Positions 29,602 through 37,200 of a stretch of 64,000 nucleotides of DNA are shown here, piece after piece (positions within the stretch are counted from its first letter, which is position 1; each line of letters opens with the position of its first letter). A model generated the notes under the pieces. The model worked only from the letters and a program-made list of their open reading frames with translations, did not search any database and had not been told where the DNA came from. The stretch comes from Treponema sp. Its GTDB lineage: Bacteria; Spirochaetota; Spirochaetia; Treponematales; Breznakiellaceae. A program made the position numbers and the translations under genes. The stretch spans positions 1 to 64,000 of the forward strand of contig JAIRPD010000131.1 of NCBI GenBank assembly GCA_031257195.1, written 5' to 3'.

Positions 29602-29631
29602 AGTATATACGAGGAACCAAGCGGCTGTCAA
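29602..29631 (-). promoter_or_regulatory. Sigma-70 promoter before tRNA-Leu and the tig operon
   Basis: On the minus strand TTGACA (29631-29626) is followed after 18 bases by TATACT (29607-29602). No other clear promoter lies between the tRNA and tig. Confidence 0.75.
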
Positions 29632-29669
29632 CAGATTCGGAAAGCCCGCCTTGACCGCCTCGAGGTACG

Positions 29670-29738
29670 CTAGTCTTTAGGAAACAAATACATGGCCATA
29701 CAGGCCAAGCCAAACACCACAATCACGGGAATCATCAT
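29670..29738 (-). CDS. Predicted 22-residue membrane microprotein
   Basis: The frame MMIPVIVVFGLACMAMYLFPKD starts with two ATGs behind GGGAGGGG and ends in TAG. Nearly the whole peptide is one hydrophobic helix with a charged end, like KdpF or other small subunit-type peptides. A promoter-like pair lies upstream. I do not recognise a family and no partner gene is adjacent, so its role is open. The strong ribosome binding site and isolated position are the evidence. Confidence 0.5.
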   Translation of the reverse strand: MMIPVIVVFGLACMAMYLFPKD

Positions 29739-29777
29739 TATACCCCTCCCATCGCCCCCCGGGCGAATACCCCTATA

Positions 29778-29805
29778 CACTAGCATATCCCCTTTTTCCA
29801 AAATA
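29778..29805 (-). promoter_or_regulatory. Promoter-like pair upstream of the microprotein
   Basis: On the minus strand TTGTTA is followed after 16 bases by TATGCT, about 40 bases before the ATG pair at 29738. Confidence 0.45.
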
Positions 29806-29807
29806 AC

Positions 29808-29859
29808 AAGTTTTTTCAAAAATTTTTTATTTTTTTTGAAAAAGGGCGTCAAGAGCGCC
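29808..29859. terminator. Terminator and AT-rich inverted repeat after ptsH
   Basis: On the minus strand GGCG/CGCC with a 7-base loop is followed by CTTTTTC, directly after the ptsH stop. Next comes a TTTTTCAAAAA / TTTTTGAAAAA inverted repeat in an almost pure A/T run, rare in this window. Together they probably end the ptsI-ptsH message. Confidence 0.55.
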
Positions 29860-30134
29860 TAGGGGGCGGCGGGGGAGAACTGGTTCGCCTCCAGGAAGGC
29901 CCTCGCCTGTTTTTCCGCCTCCTCCTCATCCTCGCCGTTAAAGGTCATGATCATTTCGTTACCCTGTTTTAAGGTCAGGGCCATAACACCGATGATCCGT
30001 TTGGCGTTGACCATCTTCGCCGGCGTTCCAAGCTGGACATCACACTTGCATTTGGCCGCCATTTTTACCAGGAGCCCCGCGGGCCTCGCGTGAAGCCCCA
30101 GGGGGTCGTCGATCAGATACCTAATTTCCCGCAT
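29859..30134 (-). CDS. ptsH: Phosphocarrier protein HPr
   Basis: HPr receives phosphate from Enzyme I on a histidine and passes it on. The 91-residue protein has the active site DPLGLHARPAG (His at residue 15). At the regulatory position 46, where Firmicute HPr has Ser (VNLKSIMGVM), this protein reads VNAKRIIGVM, so Arg replaces Ser and the usual HPr kinase site is missing. ptsI lies 38 bases upstream on the same strand. No sugar-specific Enzyme II gene is nearby, so the pair may be mainly regulatory, as suggested for other spirochaetes. Confidence 0.93.
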   Translation of the reverse strand: MREIRYLIDDPLGLHARPAGLLVKMAAKCKCDVQLGTPAKMVNAKRIIGVMALTLKQGNEMIMTFNGEDEEEAEKQARAFLEANQFSPAAP

Positions 30135-30172
30135 AGTTCCTCCTTAAAAACTTAATTTTGCCCCTTTACGGT

Positions 30173-31789
30173 CTAATCGTAGTCCCGAATCCGCTTGCGC
30201 AGGCCCAGGATAAAACCGGGCGAAACGGAAAGCTCGTCGTAACCCATGGAAAGGAAGGTTTCGGTCATTTCGGGGTCCGCCCCCAGCTCCCCGCAGATCC
30301 CCGCCCAAATACCCTCCTTGTGGGCGGCCTCCACGATCCGCCCCAGGAGCTTAAGCAGCGCCGGGTGCCGGGTGTTGAGGAAGGGCTCCAGTTTGGCGTT
30401 TTGCCGGTCTATGGCCAGGGTATACTGGGTCAGGTCATTGGTACCCACGCTGAAAAAGGCCGCCTCCTTGGCCAGATCTTCCGCGCAGAGGGCGGCGGCG
30501 GGGGTTTCCACCATGATGCCCAGGTCGATATTCCCCGCGGCGATTCCCCGGTTTTCCAGCTCTTTTTTGGCCTCCGCGGCTAATTCTTTACAACGCCGGA
30601 GTTCCCAAAGGCTGGCGATCATGGGGAACATGACGGCGATATTGCCAAAGGCCGCCGCCCGGTACAGCGCCCGGAGCTGGGTTTTAAACATCTCGGGCCG
30701 GTCCAGGCAAATTCTTACCGCCCGGAAACCCAGGGCGGGATTGTCCTCTTTGTCCAGGCCAAAGTAGTCCGCCTGTTTATCCGCCCCAATGTCCAGGGTG
30801 CGAATCACCACCCGCCGGCCCTTCATCCCCTCCGCCACCCGCCTGTAGGCGGTGAATTGTTCCTCCTCGCCGGGATAATCCTCCCGGCCCAGGTAGAGAA
30901 ATTCACTGCGAAAAAGGCCTATCCCTTCGGCGTCATTGGCCAGCGCCGCCTCCAGATCCTGGACCCCCCCGATATTGGCGGCCAGCTCTATCTTTTTGCC
31001 CGATTTAGTCACCGTGGGAAGTCCCCGCAGGGCTTCCAGGGAAAGCGCCTCCGCCTTGTCCCTTTCCGCCAGGTCCCGCAGCCGTTTTTTAACCGCCCCG
31101 TCCGGTTCCAGGTACACAATCCCGGCATGGCCGTCCACGGCGGCTTCCAGGCCCTCCAGGGCCCTGTCCACCGGTATATCCGCCTGAACTATGGAAGGGA
31201 TCTTGAGAATCCGGGCCAGAATCGCCGTATGGGAATTGGTGGAACCCCTCCGGGTTACAAAGGCCCGGATCAGGTTTTTATCCAGCCCCAGGGTATCGCT
31301 GGGGGTCAGATCCTCGGCCACCACGATGGAATCCCCGGTCATGGTAAGGGCCGTGTCCATCCCGGTTAAAATGGCGGTAAGCCGGTGGGAAAGATCGGCG
31401 ATATCCGGCGCCCGGGCTTTCATGTAGGGGTCCTCCAGGGCGGCGAACTGCCCGTAAAACCGCTTTCCCACCCGGTCCACGGCGTAGGCCGCCCGGGAAG
31501 CCTCCTCCCGAATCAGGGCCCCCACGGCGTCCAGAAAGTCCTCGTCTTCCAGCATCATCCGCTGAATGTCCACAATCTGGGCCTCGTCTTCCCCCACTTC
31601 CCGTTTGGTTTTCTCAAACAGGGCGGTAAGCTGGGCGTTGGCGGTCTGGATCGCGCCCTTAAAGACCCGCCATTCCTCATCGGGGTCCCGGGAAGGGCTG
31701 GTATCCACCGTGAGTTTCGGCCTGGAAAAGACAAAAACCCTCCCAAAGGCGACGCCGGGAAAAACCGTTTTTCCGGAAAATTGTCTCAT
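30173..31789 (-). CDS. ptsI: PTS Enzyme I, phosphoenolpyruvate-protein phosphotransferase
   Basis: Enzyme I phosphorylates HPr with PEP. The 538-residue protein, slightly shorter than most, starts FSGKTVFPGVAFGRV. Its phosphohistidine motif is TRRGSTNSHTAILARILKIP, with one or two residues more between Gly and His than the usual GGxTSH form. The PEP-binding barrel has 'LFRSEFLYLGR', 'VVIRTLDIGADK' and 'GICGELGADP' with the catalytic Cys. It is followed by ptsH in the same operon. Confidence 0.94.
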   Translation of the reverse strand: MRQFSGKTVFPGVAFGRVFVFSRPKLTVDTSPSRDPDEEWRVFKGAIQTANAQLTALFEKTKREVGEDEAQIVDIQRMMLEDEDFLDAVGALIREEASRAAYAVDRVGKRFYGQFAALEDPYMKARAPDIADLSHRLTAILTGMDTALTMTGDSIVVAEDLTPSDTLGLDKNLIRAFVTRRGSTNSHTAILARILKIPSIVQADIPVDRALEGLEAAVDGHAGIVYLEPDGAVKKRLRDLAERDKAEALSLEALRGLPTVTKSGKKIELAANIGGVQDLEAALANDAEGIGLFRSEFLYLGREDYPGEEEQFTAYRRVAEGMKGRRVVIRTLDIGADKQADYFGLDKEDNPALGFRAVRICLDRPEMFKTQLRALYRAAAFGNIAVMFPMIASLWELRRCKELAAEAKKELENRGIAAGNIDLGIMVETPAAALCAEDLAKEAAFFSVGTNDLTQYTLAIDRQNAKLEPFLNTRHPALLKLLGRIVEAAHKEGIWAGICGELGADPEMTETFLSMGYDELSVSPGFILGLRKRIRDYD

Positions 31790-31831
31790 GGGAATATTTT
31801 AACGGAAAAACATGAAAAGTCAAATCTAATC

Positions 31832-31860
31832 TTGACAAAAAAATATTTTTCCGGTATAGT
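31832..31860 (+). promoter_or_regulatory. Strong sigma-70 promoter of the tRNA cluster
   Basis: TTGACA at 31832-31837, a 17-base A/T-rich spacer, then TATAGT at 31855-31860, 15 bases before tRNA-His. This is close to consensus and well placed for a stable-RNA operon. Confidence 0.85.
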
Positions 31861-31874
31861 CTAATCGTTATCGC

Positions 31875-31947
31875 GGTGGATGTAGCTCAATGGTAGAGTC
31901 CCAGATTGTGGATCTGGTTGTCGCGGGTTCGAGCCCCGTCATCCACC
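31875..31947 (+). tRNA. tRNA-His (anticodon GTG)
   Basis: Includes the extra 5' G typical of tRNA-His. Acceptor GTGGATG/CATCCAC, anticodon stem CCAGA/TCTGG with loop TTGTGGA, T loop TTCGAGC, discriminator C. First of a four-tRNA cluster. Confidence 0.95.
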
Positions 31948-32016
31948 CGTGGGGGAGGACGGGCGAAGGGTAAAATCCACCGGGTATCCGTCAGGGACGC
32001 CCTTTGGGCGTCCGGA

Positions 32017-32090
32017 GCGTTCGTAGCTCAGCTGGATAGAGCGACGGACTTCGAATCCGTAGGCCGCAGGTTCGAGTCCTGTCGAGCGCG
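32017..32090 (+). tRNA. tRNA-Arg (anticodon TCG)
   Basis: Acceptor GCGTTCG/CGAGCGC (one G-T pair), anticodon stem ACGGA/TCCGT with loop CTTCGAA, T arm CGCAGG-TTCGAGT-CCTG, discriminator G. I read TCG as bases 34-36. Second of the cluster. Confidence 0.93.
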
Positions 32091-32101
32091 TAAAAATGAG
32101 C

Positions 32102-32174
32102 GGGCCGCTAGCTCAGCTGGTAGAGCAGCAGACTCTTAATCTGCGGGTCGAAGGTTCGATCCCTTCGCGGCTCA
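32102..32174 (+). tRNA. tRNA-Lys (anticodon CTT)
   Basis: Acceptor GGGCCGC/GCGGCTC, D stem GCTC/GAGC, anticodon stem GCAGA/TCTGC with loop CTCTTAA, T loop TTCGATC, discriminator A. Third of the cluster. Confidence 0.95.
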
Positions 32175-32239
32175 AGGGGCGGTGTTGAATCCTCGCGGTG
32201 AACGCGCGGGGGATTCAGCCGCCGGTAAAGACCGTGTTC

Positions 32240-32311
32240 GCGGGAATAGCTCAGTGGTAGAGCGCCACCTTGCCAAGGTGGATGTCGCGGGTCCGACTCC
32301 CGTTTCCCGCT
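32240..32311 (+). tRNA. tRNA-Gly (anticodon GCC)
   Basis: Acceptor GCGGGAA/TTCCCGC, anticodon stem CCACC/GGTGG with loop TTGCCAA, T arm GCGGG-TCCGACT-CCCGT, discriminator T. Last of the cluster, followed by a terminator. Confidence 0.95.
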
Positions 32312-32320
32312 TTGTTTTTT

Positions 32321-32355
32321 AACCCGGAACGCGCCATTCCGGGTTTTTTATTTTT
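32321..32355 (+). terminator. Rho-independent terminator of the tRNA cluster
   Basis: AACCCGGAA at 32321-32329 pairs perfectly with TTCCGGGTT at 32337-32345, followed by TTTTATTTTT. Confidence 0.9.
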
Positions 32356-32767
32356 GGCGCGGTTAGCGGCGCGGGCAAAACAAAAAATCACCCGCCCCCG
32401 CGGAACCTTCCCGGCCCCCTGCTTGTACCTCCCCGCCGGCCCCGCCCCGCGGGCCGTCTCCGGAACCGGAACCCCCGGCGCCGCCCCGGCCTCTTTGGCG
32501 GGGAAAACACTTTACCCGTATTAAAAAACATACAGTCCGCCGGGCGCCCGGGGGAGCATGGCGGGGGGCGTATACTTTTTTATAACCCCGGGAGAAACCG
32601 GGGGGCCTCGCGAAGACCCGCGGGGGGATTGGGCCGTTAAAAAAGGGGGCCGCCCCGGTCCTTCCGTTTTTTCCCTGGTTGTTCCCCCGGGGGGAGAAGA
32701 AAAACCCGGGGGGTCCGGCCTTTTCCCCCGCCGGGCGCGGGGGCCCAAAAAGACGGGCGGACCGCGC
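32356..32767. other. Gene-poor GC-rich stretch
   Basis: Between the tRNA terminator and the flagellar promoter there are about 410 bases with many C and G runs and short self-complementary pieces such as CCCCGGG. Frames open here on both strands are Pro/Gly/Arg-rich and look like GC artefacts. I see no gene. Confidence 0.6.
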
Positions 32768-32794
32768 TAAACTATCTTTTTTCCCCGCCGATAT
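32768..32794 (+). promoter_or_regulatory. Sigma-28 (FliA) promoter of the flgN-flgK operon
   Basis: TAAACTAT at 32768-32775, exactly 11 bases, then GCCGATAT at 32787-32794. This matches the flagellar sigma-28 consensus TAAAGTTT-N11-GCCGATAA closely. Transcription would start near 32801, only about 13 bases before the flgN ATG. Confidence 0.8.
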
Positions 32795-32813
32795 TCGAAT
32801 AAGAGGTACTGGT

Positions 32814-33299
32814 ATGGAAAACACGCGAATCTTTTCCCTGATCCTGCTCAAGGAAATCAACCTGCTGGAGAAAATCCCCCCCCTGCAAGGCCAGGTGCGG
32901 GACGCGGTGCTCCGGCGGGAATGGACCGCCTACGAGGCCCTGACGGAATCTATCGGGGAACTGGGGGCCGCGCTTGGGGCGCTGGAGGAGGAACGGGCCG
33001 CGGTCTTCGCCGCCCTGGCCGGGGAAACCGAGACCTCCCGCTCCTTTTACGCCTGGGCCGCCCGGCTTCCCCCCGAGGAGCGGCGGCCCCTCGCGGACCG
33101 CTACCGGGTCCTCCGGGCCCTGGCCCTTCAGGTTAAGCTTACCGGGGAGGCCCTGGCGGCGTACCTCCAGGGAACCCGGACCGCCATCGCGGGGGTCCTG
33201 GACAGGGCCTACCCGGATCGCCGGGGCAAGCTGTACTCCCGCCGGGGAACCGAACGGGAAGCGGATATGCGGAGCGTCATGATCAACACGACCTTTTAG
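32814..33299 (+). CDS. flgN: FlgN-like flagellar export chaperone
   Basis: The 162-residue protein is helical and charged (LILLKEINLLEKIPPLQGQV ..., with a C-terminal 'GKLYSRRGTE' segment), as in FlgN, which escorts the hook-junction proteins FlgK and FlgL to the export gate. Sequence similarity in this family is low, so the call rests mainly on size, helical character and position: it lies 9 bases before flgK under a sigma-28 promoter. Confidence 0.72.
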   Translation: MENTRIFSLILLKEINLLEKIPPLQGQVRDAVLRREWTAYEALTESIGELGAALGALEEERAAVFAALAGETETSRSFYAWAARLPPEERRPLADRYRVLRALALQVKLTGEALAAYLQGTRTAIAGVLDRAYPDRRGKLYSRRGTEREADMRSVMINTTF

Positions 33300-33308
33300 G
33301 AGGGGACA

Positions 33309-35186
33309 ATGACATCGACTTTTCAGGGAATTGAGCTGGGAAAGCGGGGCGTGGTGGCCCACCAGCAGGCCCTTACCACCACGGGCCACAACCTGGCCAA
33401 TATGAACACCGAGGGGTACTCCCGGCAGCGGGTGGAATTTTCCCCCTTCGAGCCTATTTACTTCCCCGGTCTGGAGCGGGAGGCGACTCCCGGCCAGATA
33501 GGGCAGGGGGTTTCCATTGAGCGGGTCCACCGGCTGCGGAACGAGCTGCTGGACCAGCAGATTGTGGCCCGGGCTTCCGCCGAGGGCTACTGGGACGCCC
33601 GGGACCCCTATATCGCCCAAATGGAGGGGATATACCAGGAGGTGGGGGACTCTTCCCTCCGGGGGCGGATGGACGCCTTCTGGGACGCCTGGCAGGAGCT
33701 GGCCAATAACCCCGCGGATATGCCCCCCCGCCGGGCGGTGGTGGAGCGGGGCGCGACTCTGGTGGACGCGGTGACGAAGCGCTACCAGGCTCTTAAGGGG
33801 CTCCAGGATATGGCGGAGCAGGATATCAGGATGACGGTGCGGCGGGTGAACGATCTTTCCGGGGAAATCGCCGGTCTTAACCGGGATATCCGGGAGATCC
33901 AGGCCCAGGGGGACGACCCTAACGATTTGATGGATAGAAGGGATTTGCTGACCGACAAGCTGGCTTCCCTGATTGATATTACCGTGGACCGCCGGGACCC
34001 GGACGAATACATGGTCCACACCGCGGGGATTATCCTGGTCCAGGGGAGCGTGGGCCGCCGCTTTGACCTGGAACGGTCCCAGGGGGACGAGGGGTACTCC
34101 CGGGTGGTCTGGGGGGAGACGGGTCAGGAGATGCGGTTCCGGGACGGGAGTCTCCAGGCTTTGATTGAGCTCCGGGATTCCACTATCGAGGGGGAGATCC
34201 AGAGTCTCGATAACATGGCGGTGAACTTTATGGACCTGGTGAACGAGATCCACCGGGGGGCGTATGGTCTTAATGGTTCCACGGGGCTGGATTTCTTTGT
34301 GGAACGGCCCCGGGTGACGAACGTGAACGGCGACTATGACCGCTCCGGCGACGGGGTGGAGGACTCGACGTACCTCTTTAGGATGAACGGGGTTACTGTC
34401 CTTGACATGAACGCCCAGACGGGTCTGGAGGGGACGCTGACTCTTTCCGGGCCGGAGGGTAACATCGAGGTGCCTTACTACCCGACGGACCGGGTGGGGG
34501 ATGTGATTTCCCGGATTAACGCCTCCGGCGCGGAGGTTTCCGCCCGGCTTAACCGGGAGGGCCGGCTCCAGCTGAAGGGGACTCCCGCGCTGGGCTGGGA
34601 GAATCCCGACTTTGTGATTCGTCATGTGGAGGATTCGGGGTTCTTCCTGGAGGGTTACGCGGGGCTTCTCGCGGGCCGGGGGCCGGAGGGGGCCTATGAC
34701 TGGGGGGCTCCGGGGGCGGCGGCGGCGCTCCGGGGGGGGGCGGCGGATTACGCGGCGGCTCCTACGGCGCATCCTTCGGGGTGGCTGGAGCTTAACGGGG
34801 CGGTGCTTCGGGACCCGGGGTCGGTGGCGGCGGGGCTGGGGGAGAATGGACGGCCCGCCAACCCGGGGAACGGCGAGGCGGCGCTGGCGGTGGCGGCGCT
34901 CCGGCGGGACCGGGTGATGGTGGGGAAGGAACGGACTTTCGATGAGTTCTTCGCCGAGGCGGTGGGGCATATGGGGGAGCTGGGTAAACAGAGCGGGGAA
35001 CAAAAGGAAACGAATAACCTGGCGATGAAAAAGCTCCAGGAGCTTCGCCAGTCGGTGGCGGGGGTTAATATGGACGAGGAACTGGCGGACCTCCTCCGCT
35101 ACCAGCATGGCTACAACGCCGCGGCCCGGTTTATCACGACCGTAAACGCTATGCTGGACACGATTATCAACCGTATGGGTGTCTAA
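33309..35186 (+). CDS. flgK: Flagellar hook-associated protein 1
   Basis: FlgK forms the first junction zone between hook and filament. The 625-residue protein starts with the conserved 'FQGIELGKRGVVAHQQAL' followed by 'TTGHNLANMNTEGYSRQRV', and ends 'NMDEELADLLRYQHGYNAAARFIT', then 'MLDTIINRMGV'. Both ends form the D0/D1 coiled-coil and the middle is variable. GGAGGGG precedes the ATG. The gene is followed by a 744-base repeat region before flgL, unusual inside an operon. Confidence 0.96.
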   Translation: MTSTFQGIELGKRGVVAHQQALTTTGHNLANMNTEGYSRQRVEFSPFEPIYFPGLEREATPGQIGQGVSIERVHRLRNELLDQQIVARASAEGYWDARDPYIAQMEGIYQEVGDSSLRGRMDAFWDAWQELANNPADMPPRRAVVERGATLVDAVTKRYQALKGLQDMAEQDIRMTVRRVNDLSGEIAGLNRDIREIQAQGDDPNDLMDRRDLLTDKLASLIDITVDRRDPDEYMVHTAGIILVQGSVGRRFDLERSQGDEGYSRVVWGETGQEMRFRDGSLQALIELRDSTIEGEIQSLDNMAVNFMDLVNEIHRGAYGLNGSTGLDFFVERPRVTNVNGDYDRSGDGVEDSTYLFRMNGVTVLDMNAQTGLEGTLTLSGPEGNIEVPYYPTDRVGDVISRINASGAEVSARLNREGRLQLKGTPALGWENPDFVIRHVEDSGFFLEGYAGLLAGRGPEGAYDWGAPGAAAALRGGAADYAAAPTAHPSGWLELNGAVLRDPGSVAAGLGENGRPANPGNGEAALAVAALRRDRVMVGKERTFDEFFAEAVGHMGELGKQSGEQKETNNLAMKKLQELRQSVAGVNMDEELADLLRYQHGYNAAARFITTVNAMLDTIINRMGV

Positions 35187-35469
35187 ACCCCTTCGGGGTG
35201 TTTTAGAACCATTTTTTGAACCCCCGTGAGGGGGGTGAGGGTTTTCCAGGGTTGTTTCGACCCCTTCGGAACCCCTTCGGAACCCCTTCGGGGTTTTTAA
35301 GGACCTTTTTGGGGGTTCTTTCGGGGCTTTGAATGTTCCCTGGGGGGGTCTGAAGAGCCCCTTCGGGACTTTGTAGAACCCTCGCGGGGTCCGTAAGGGT
35401 CCCGAAGGGACTTTGAGAGAAGGCTGTAAAGGTTTACCGAAGGTTCCCGAAAGGGTACGGAACCTTCCT
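35187..35469. repeat. Cluster of short GC hairpins downstream of flgK
   Basis: Many short inverted repeats of the form CCCCTTCGGGG, CCCCGTGAGGGG, CCCTCGCGGGG and TCCCGAAGGGA occur every 20-40 bases, including three CCCCTTCGG motifs in a row at 35262-35297. Each can fold as a short stem with a UUC or UUCG loop. No gene is supported here. Confidence 0.75.
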
Positions 35470-35710
35470 GAATGTTTATGGAGCTTTCTCAAATGTTTAG
35501 GAAGTCTTCCCAAAGTTTTGGGAAGGTTTCCCGAATGTTTGTGGAGTTTTCCCAAACATTTGGGAGCGTTTCCCGAATGTTTGTGGAACCTTCCCAAAGT
35601 TTTGGGAAGGTTCCCCGAATGTTTGTGGAGTTTTCCCAAATATTTGGGAGCGTTTCCCGAATGTTTGTGGAACCTTCCCAAAGTTTTGGGAAGGTTTCCC
35701 GAATGTTTGT
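35470..35710. repeat. Tandem array of 42-bp repeats between flgK and flgL
   Basis: Four abutting 42-bp units start at 35533, 35575, 35617 and 35659, each with GAATGTTTGTGGA; a degenerate unit-and-a-half precedes (35470) and a partial unit follows (35701). Two unit types alternate, giving an 84-bp period with one mismatch per unit between cycles. Each unit has an inverted repeat: TCCCAAA..TTTGGGA in one type (a perfect 16-bp palindrome in the copy near 35633) and CTTCCCAAA..TTTGGGAAG in the other. There are no unique spacers, so this is not CRISPR. Because 42 is divisible by 3 the array is open in several frames on both strands. Confidence 0.9.
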
Positions 35711-35925
35711 GTAGGACCTCCGCAAGGTTTTTAAGCGTCCCGAAGGGACTTGACCGAGCCCCTTCGGGGTTTGATAGAACCCTCGCGCGGTCCTTAAAAG
35801 CCCCAAAGGGGCTTTGAGGAGCATCCGCGGGGCATGGCAGGATCCCCCCGGGGTCCCGAGGAGCCCCGAAGGGGCATAGTAGGATCCCTCCGGGGTTCTA
35901 AGGAGCCCCGAAGGGGCTGAGGAGG
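35711..35925. repeat. Second cluster of short GC hairpins, upstream of flgL
   Basis: Like the cluster on the other side of the 42-bp array: TCCCGAAGGGA, CCCCTTCGGGG, CCCCAAAGGGG and twice AGCCCCGAAGGGGC. GGATCCCTCCGGGG-type pieces alternate with GAGGAGCCCC. The last hairpin ends just before the flgL ribosome binding site (GAGGAGGAAGG), so its folding could affect flgL translation. Confidence 0.75.
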
Positions 35926-35930
35926 AAGGA

Positions 35931-37178
35931 ATGGTACGAATCGCCACGGGCATGCCCTCTGAGGACATGCGGTATCGGCTGCGCCGGCATGAATCGGGCC
36001 TGGCGGCCCAGCAATCACGATTAGCCTCGGGGGTACGATTACAGGAACTGCGGGACGATCCCATGGCGGCGGCCCACGCCGTACGCTATGATTCGTACCT
36101 CGCCCGGCTGGAGCGGTATGAAAAGAACACGCAGAACGCCCTTGGGCACTACGACCACCAGGACGGCTACCTGCGGGAGTACAACGACATCCTCCAACGG
36201 GTACGGGAACTCGCCGTTCAGGGCGCCAACGGGACCAACGGCCCCGAGGAGACCCGGTACATGGCCATAGAAGTCAACGAACTACTCAAAGAACTCACCG
36301 CCATCGCCAACAAAAGCGGCCCCGACGGCAAAAGACTCTTCGCGGGGGACAAAGCCTTCACCGAGCCCTTTCGGCTCGTGGAAGGCACCGTGGAAGGGGG
36401 GGGGGAACCCCTGGTCGTAGCCGTGGAGTACCGGGGAGCGGGCGCCAACCGGCGGACGGAGATCAGCGACGGCTCCTACACCACCCTGGACATCGGGGGG
36501 GGAGAAGCCTTTTGGGCGGAGAAGATGAACATCATCTCCCGTTTTGACGGGACCAACTACCGGGTCAACGAGGGAACCTCGTTTTTTGTGGACGGGGTGG
36601 AGATAAACCTGAACCAGGGAGACACCCTCCACGCCATCGCGGCGAAAATCAACGAGTCCGGCGCTCCCGTAAAAGCCTACGTGGACCCCGAGACCCACGG
36701 ACTCGCCCTGAACGGCACCGACGCCCACCTTATCCGGCTGGAGGACCGCCAGGGTTCCACGGTACTCCAGGACCTGGGACTCATCCGGCCCACCAACGAC
36801 CCCTACGCCCCCAACTGGCACGAGACCGCCCTGGTATCCGGGGGCTCCGCCTTCGACATGGTAATCCGCCTGCGGGACGCCCTTTACCGGCACGACCAGG
36901 ATTTCGCGGGCAGCCAGGGCCTGGGAGGCGTCGACCTGGCCCTGTCCAACATCGCCCAGCGGCTTACCACCGAGGGAAGCCGCCGGGAGCGGACGGAAAT
37001 GGCCTGGGAGCGGATCAACGGGGAAATCCTCGCCATGAACAAAAACCTGGGCCGGGAACTGTACATAGACTACGCCACCGCCGCCCAGGAGCTGGCGATG
37101 ATGGATTTCGCCCACCGGGCGGCGCTGCAAACCACGGCGAAGATCATCCCCCCGTCGCTGCTTGACTTTTTACGGTAA
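35931..37178 (+). CDS. flgL: Flagellar hook-associated protein 3
   Basis: FlgL forms the second junction layer, next to the flagellin filament. The 415-residue protein has the flagellin-like N-terminus (RIATGMPSEDMRYRLRRHES, then QQSRLASGVRLQELRDDP) and the C-terminal helix (LYIDYATAAQELAMMDF). A GGAGGAAGG lies 4 bases before the ATG. It shares the sigma-28 operon with flgN, flgK, fliW and csrA, but a long repeat region separates it from flgK. Confidence 0.94.
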   Translation: MVRIATGMPSEDMRYRLRRHESGLAAQQSRLASGVRLQELRDDPMAAAHAVRYDSYLARLERYEKNTQNALGHYDHQDGYLREYNDILQRVRELAVQGANGTNGPEETRYMAIEVNELLKELTAIANKSGPDGKRLFAGDKAFTEPFRLVEGTVEGGGEPLVVAVEYRGAGANRRTEISDGSYTTLDIGGGEAFWAEKMNIISRFDGTNYRVNEGTSFFVDGVEINLNQGDTLHAIAAKINESGAPVKAYVDPETHGLALNGTDAHLIRLEDRQGSTVLQDLGLIRPTNDPYAPNWHETALVSGGSAFDMVIRLRDALYRHDQDFAGSQGLGGVDLALSNIAQRLTTEGSRRERTEMAWERINGEILAMNKNLGRELYIDYATAAQELAMMDFAHRAALQTTAKIIPPSLLDFLR

Positions 37179-37200
37179 TCCGGTATAGGAGTAAGAGAAC

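Noticed and set aside
32772-35681. 969-codon minus-strand open frame across flgN, flgK and the repeats
   Set aside because: It lies antisense to well-supported flgN and flgK, is Pro/His/Arg-rich without family features, and owes its length to high GC and to 42-bp repeats that contain no stop.
35470-35710. CRISPR array
   Set aside because: Units abut directly with no unique spacers, two unit types alternate, and no cas gene is present in the window.
35413-35817. 134-codon plus-strand frame in the flgK-flgL spacer, repetitive protein
   Set aside because: The array is open in several frames because its unit is a multiple of three. There is no ribosome binding site and the flanking hairpin clusters run through the frame.
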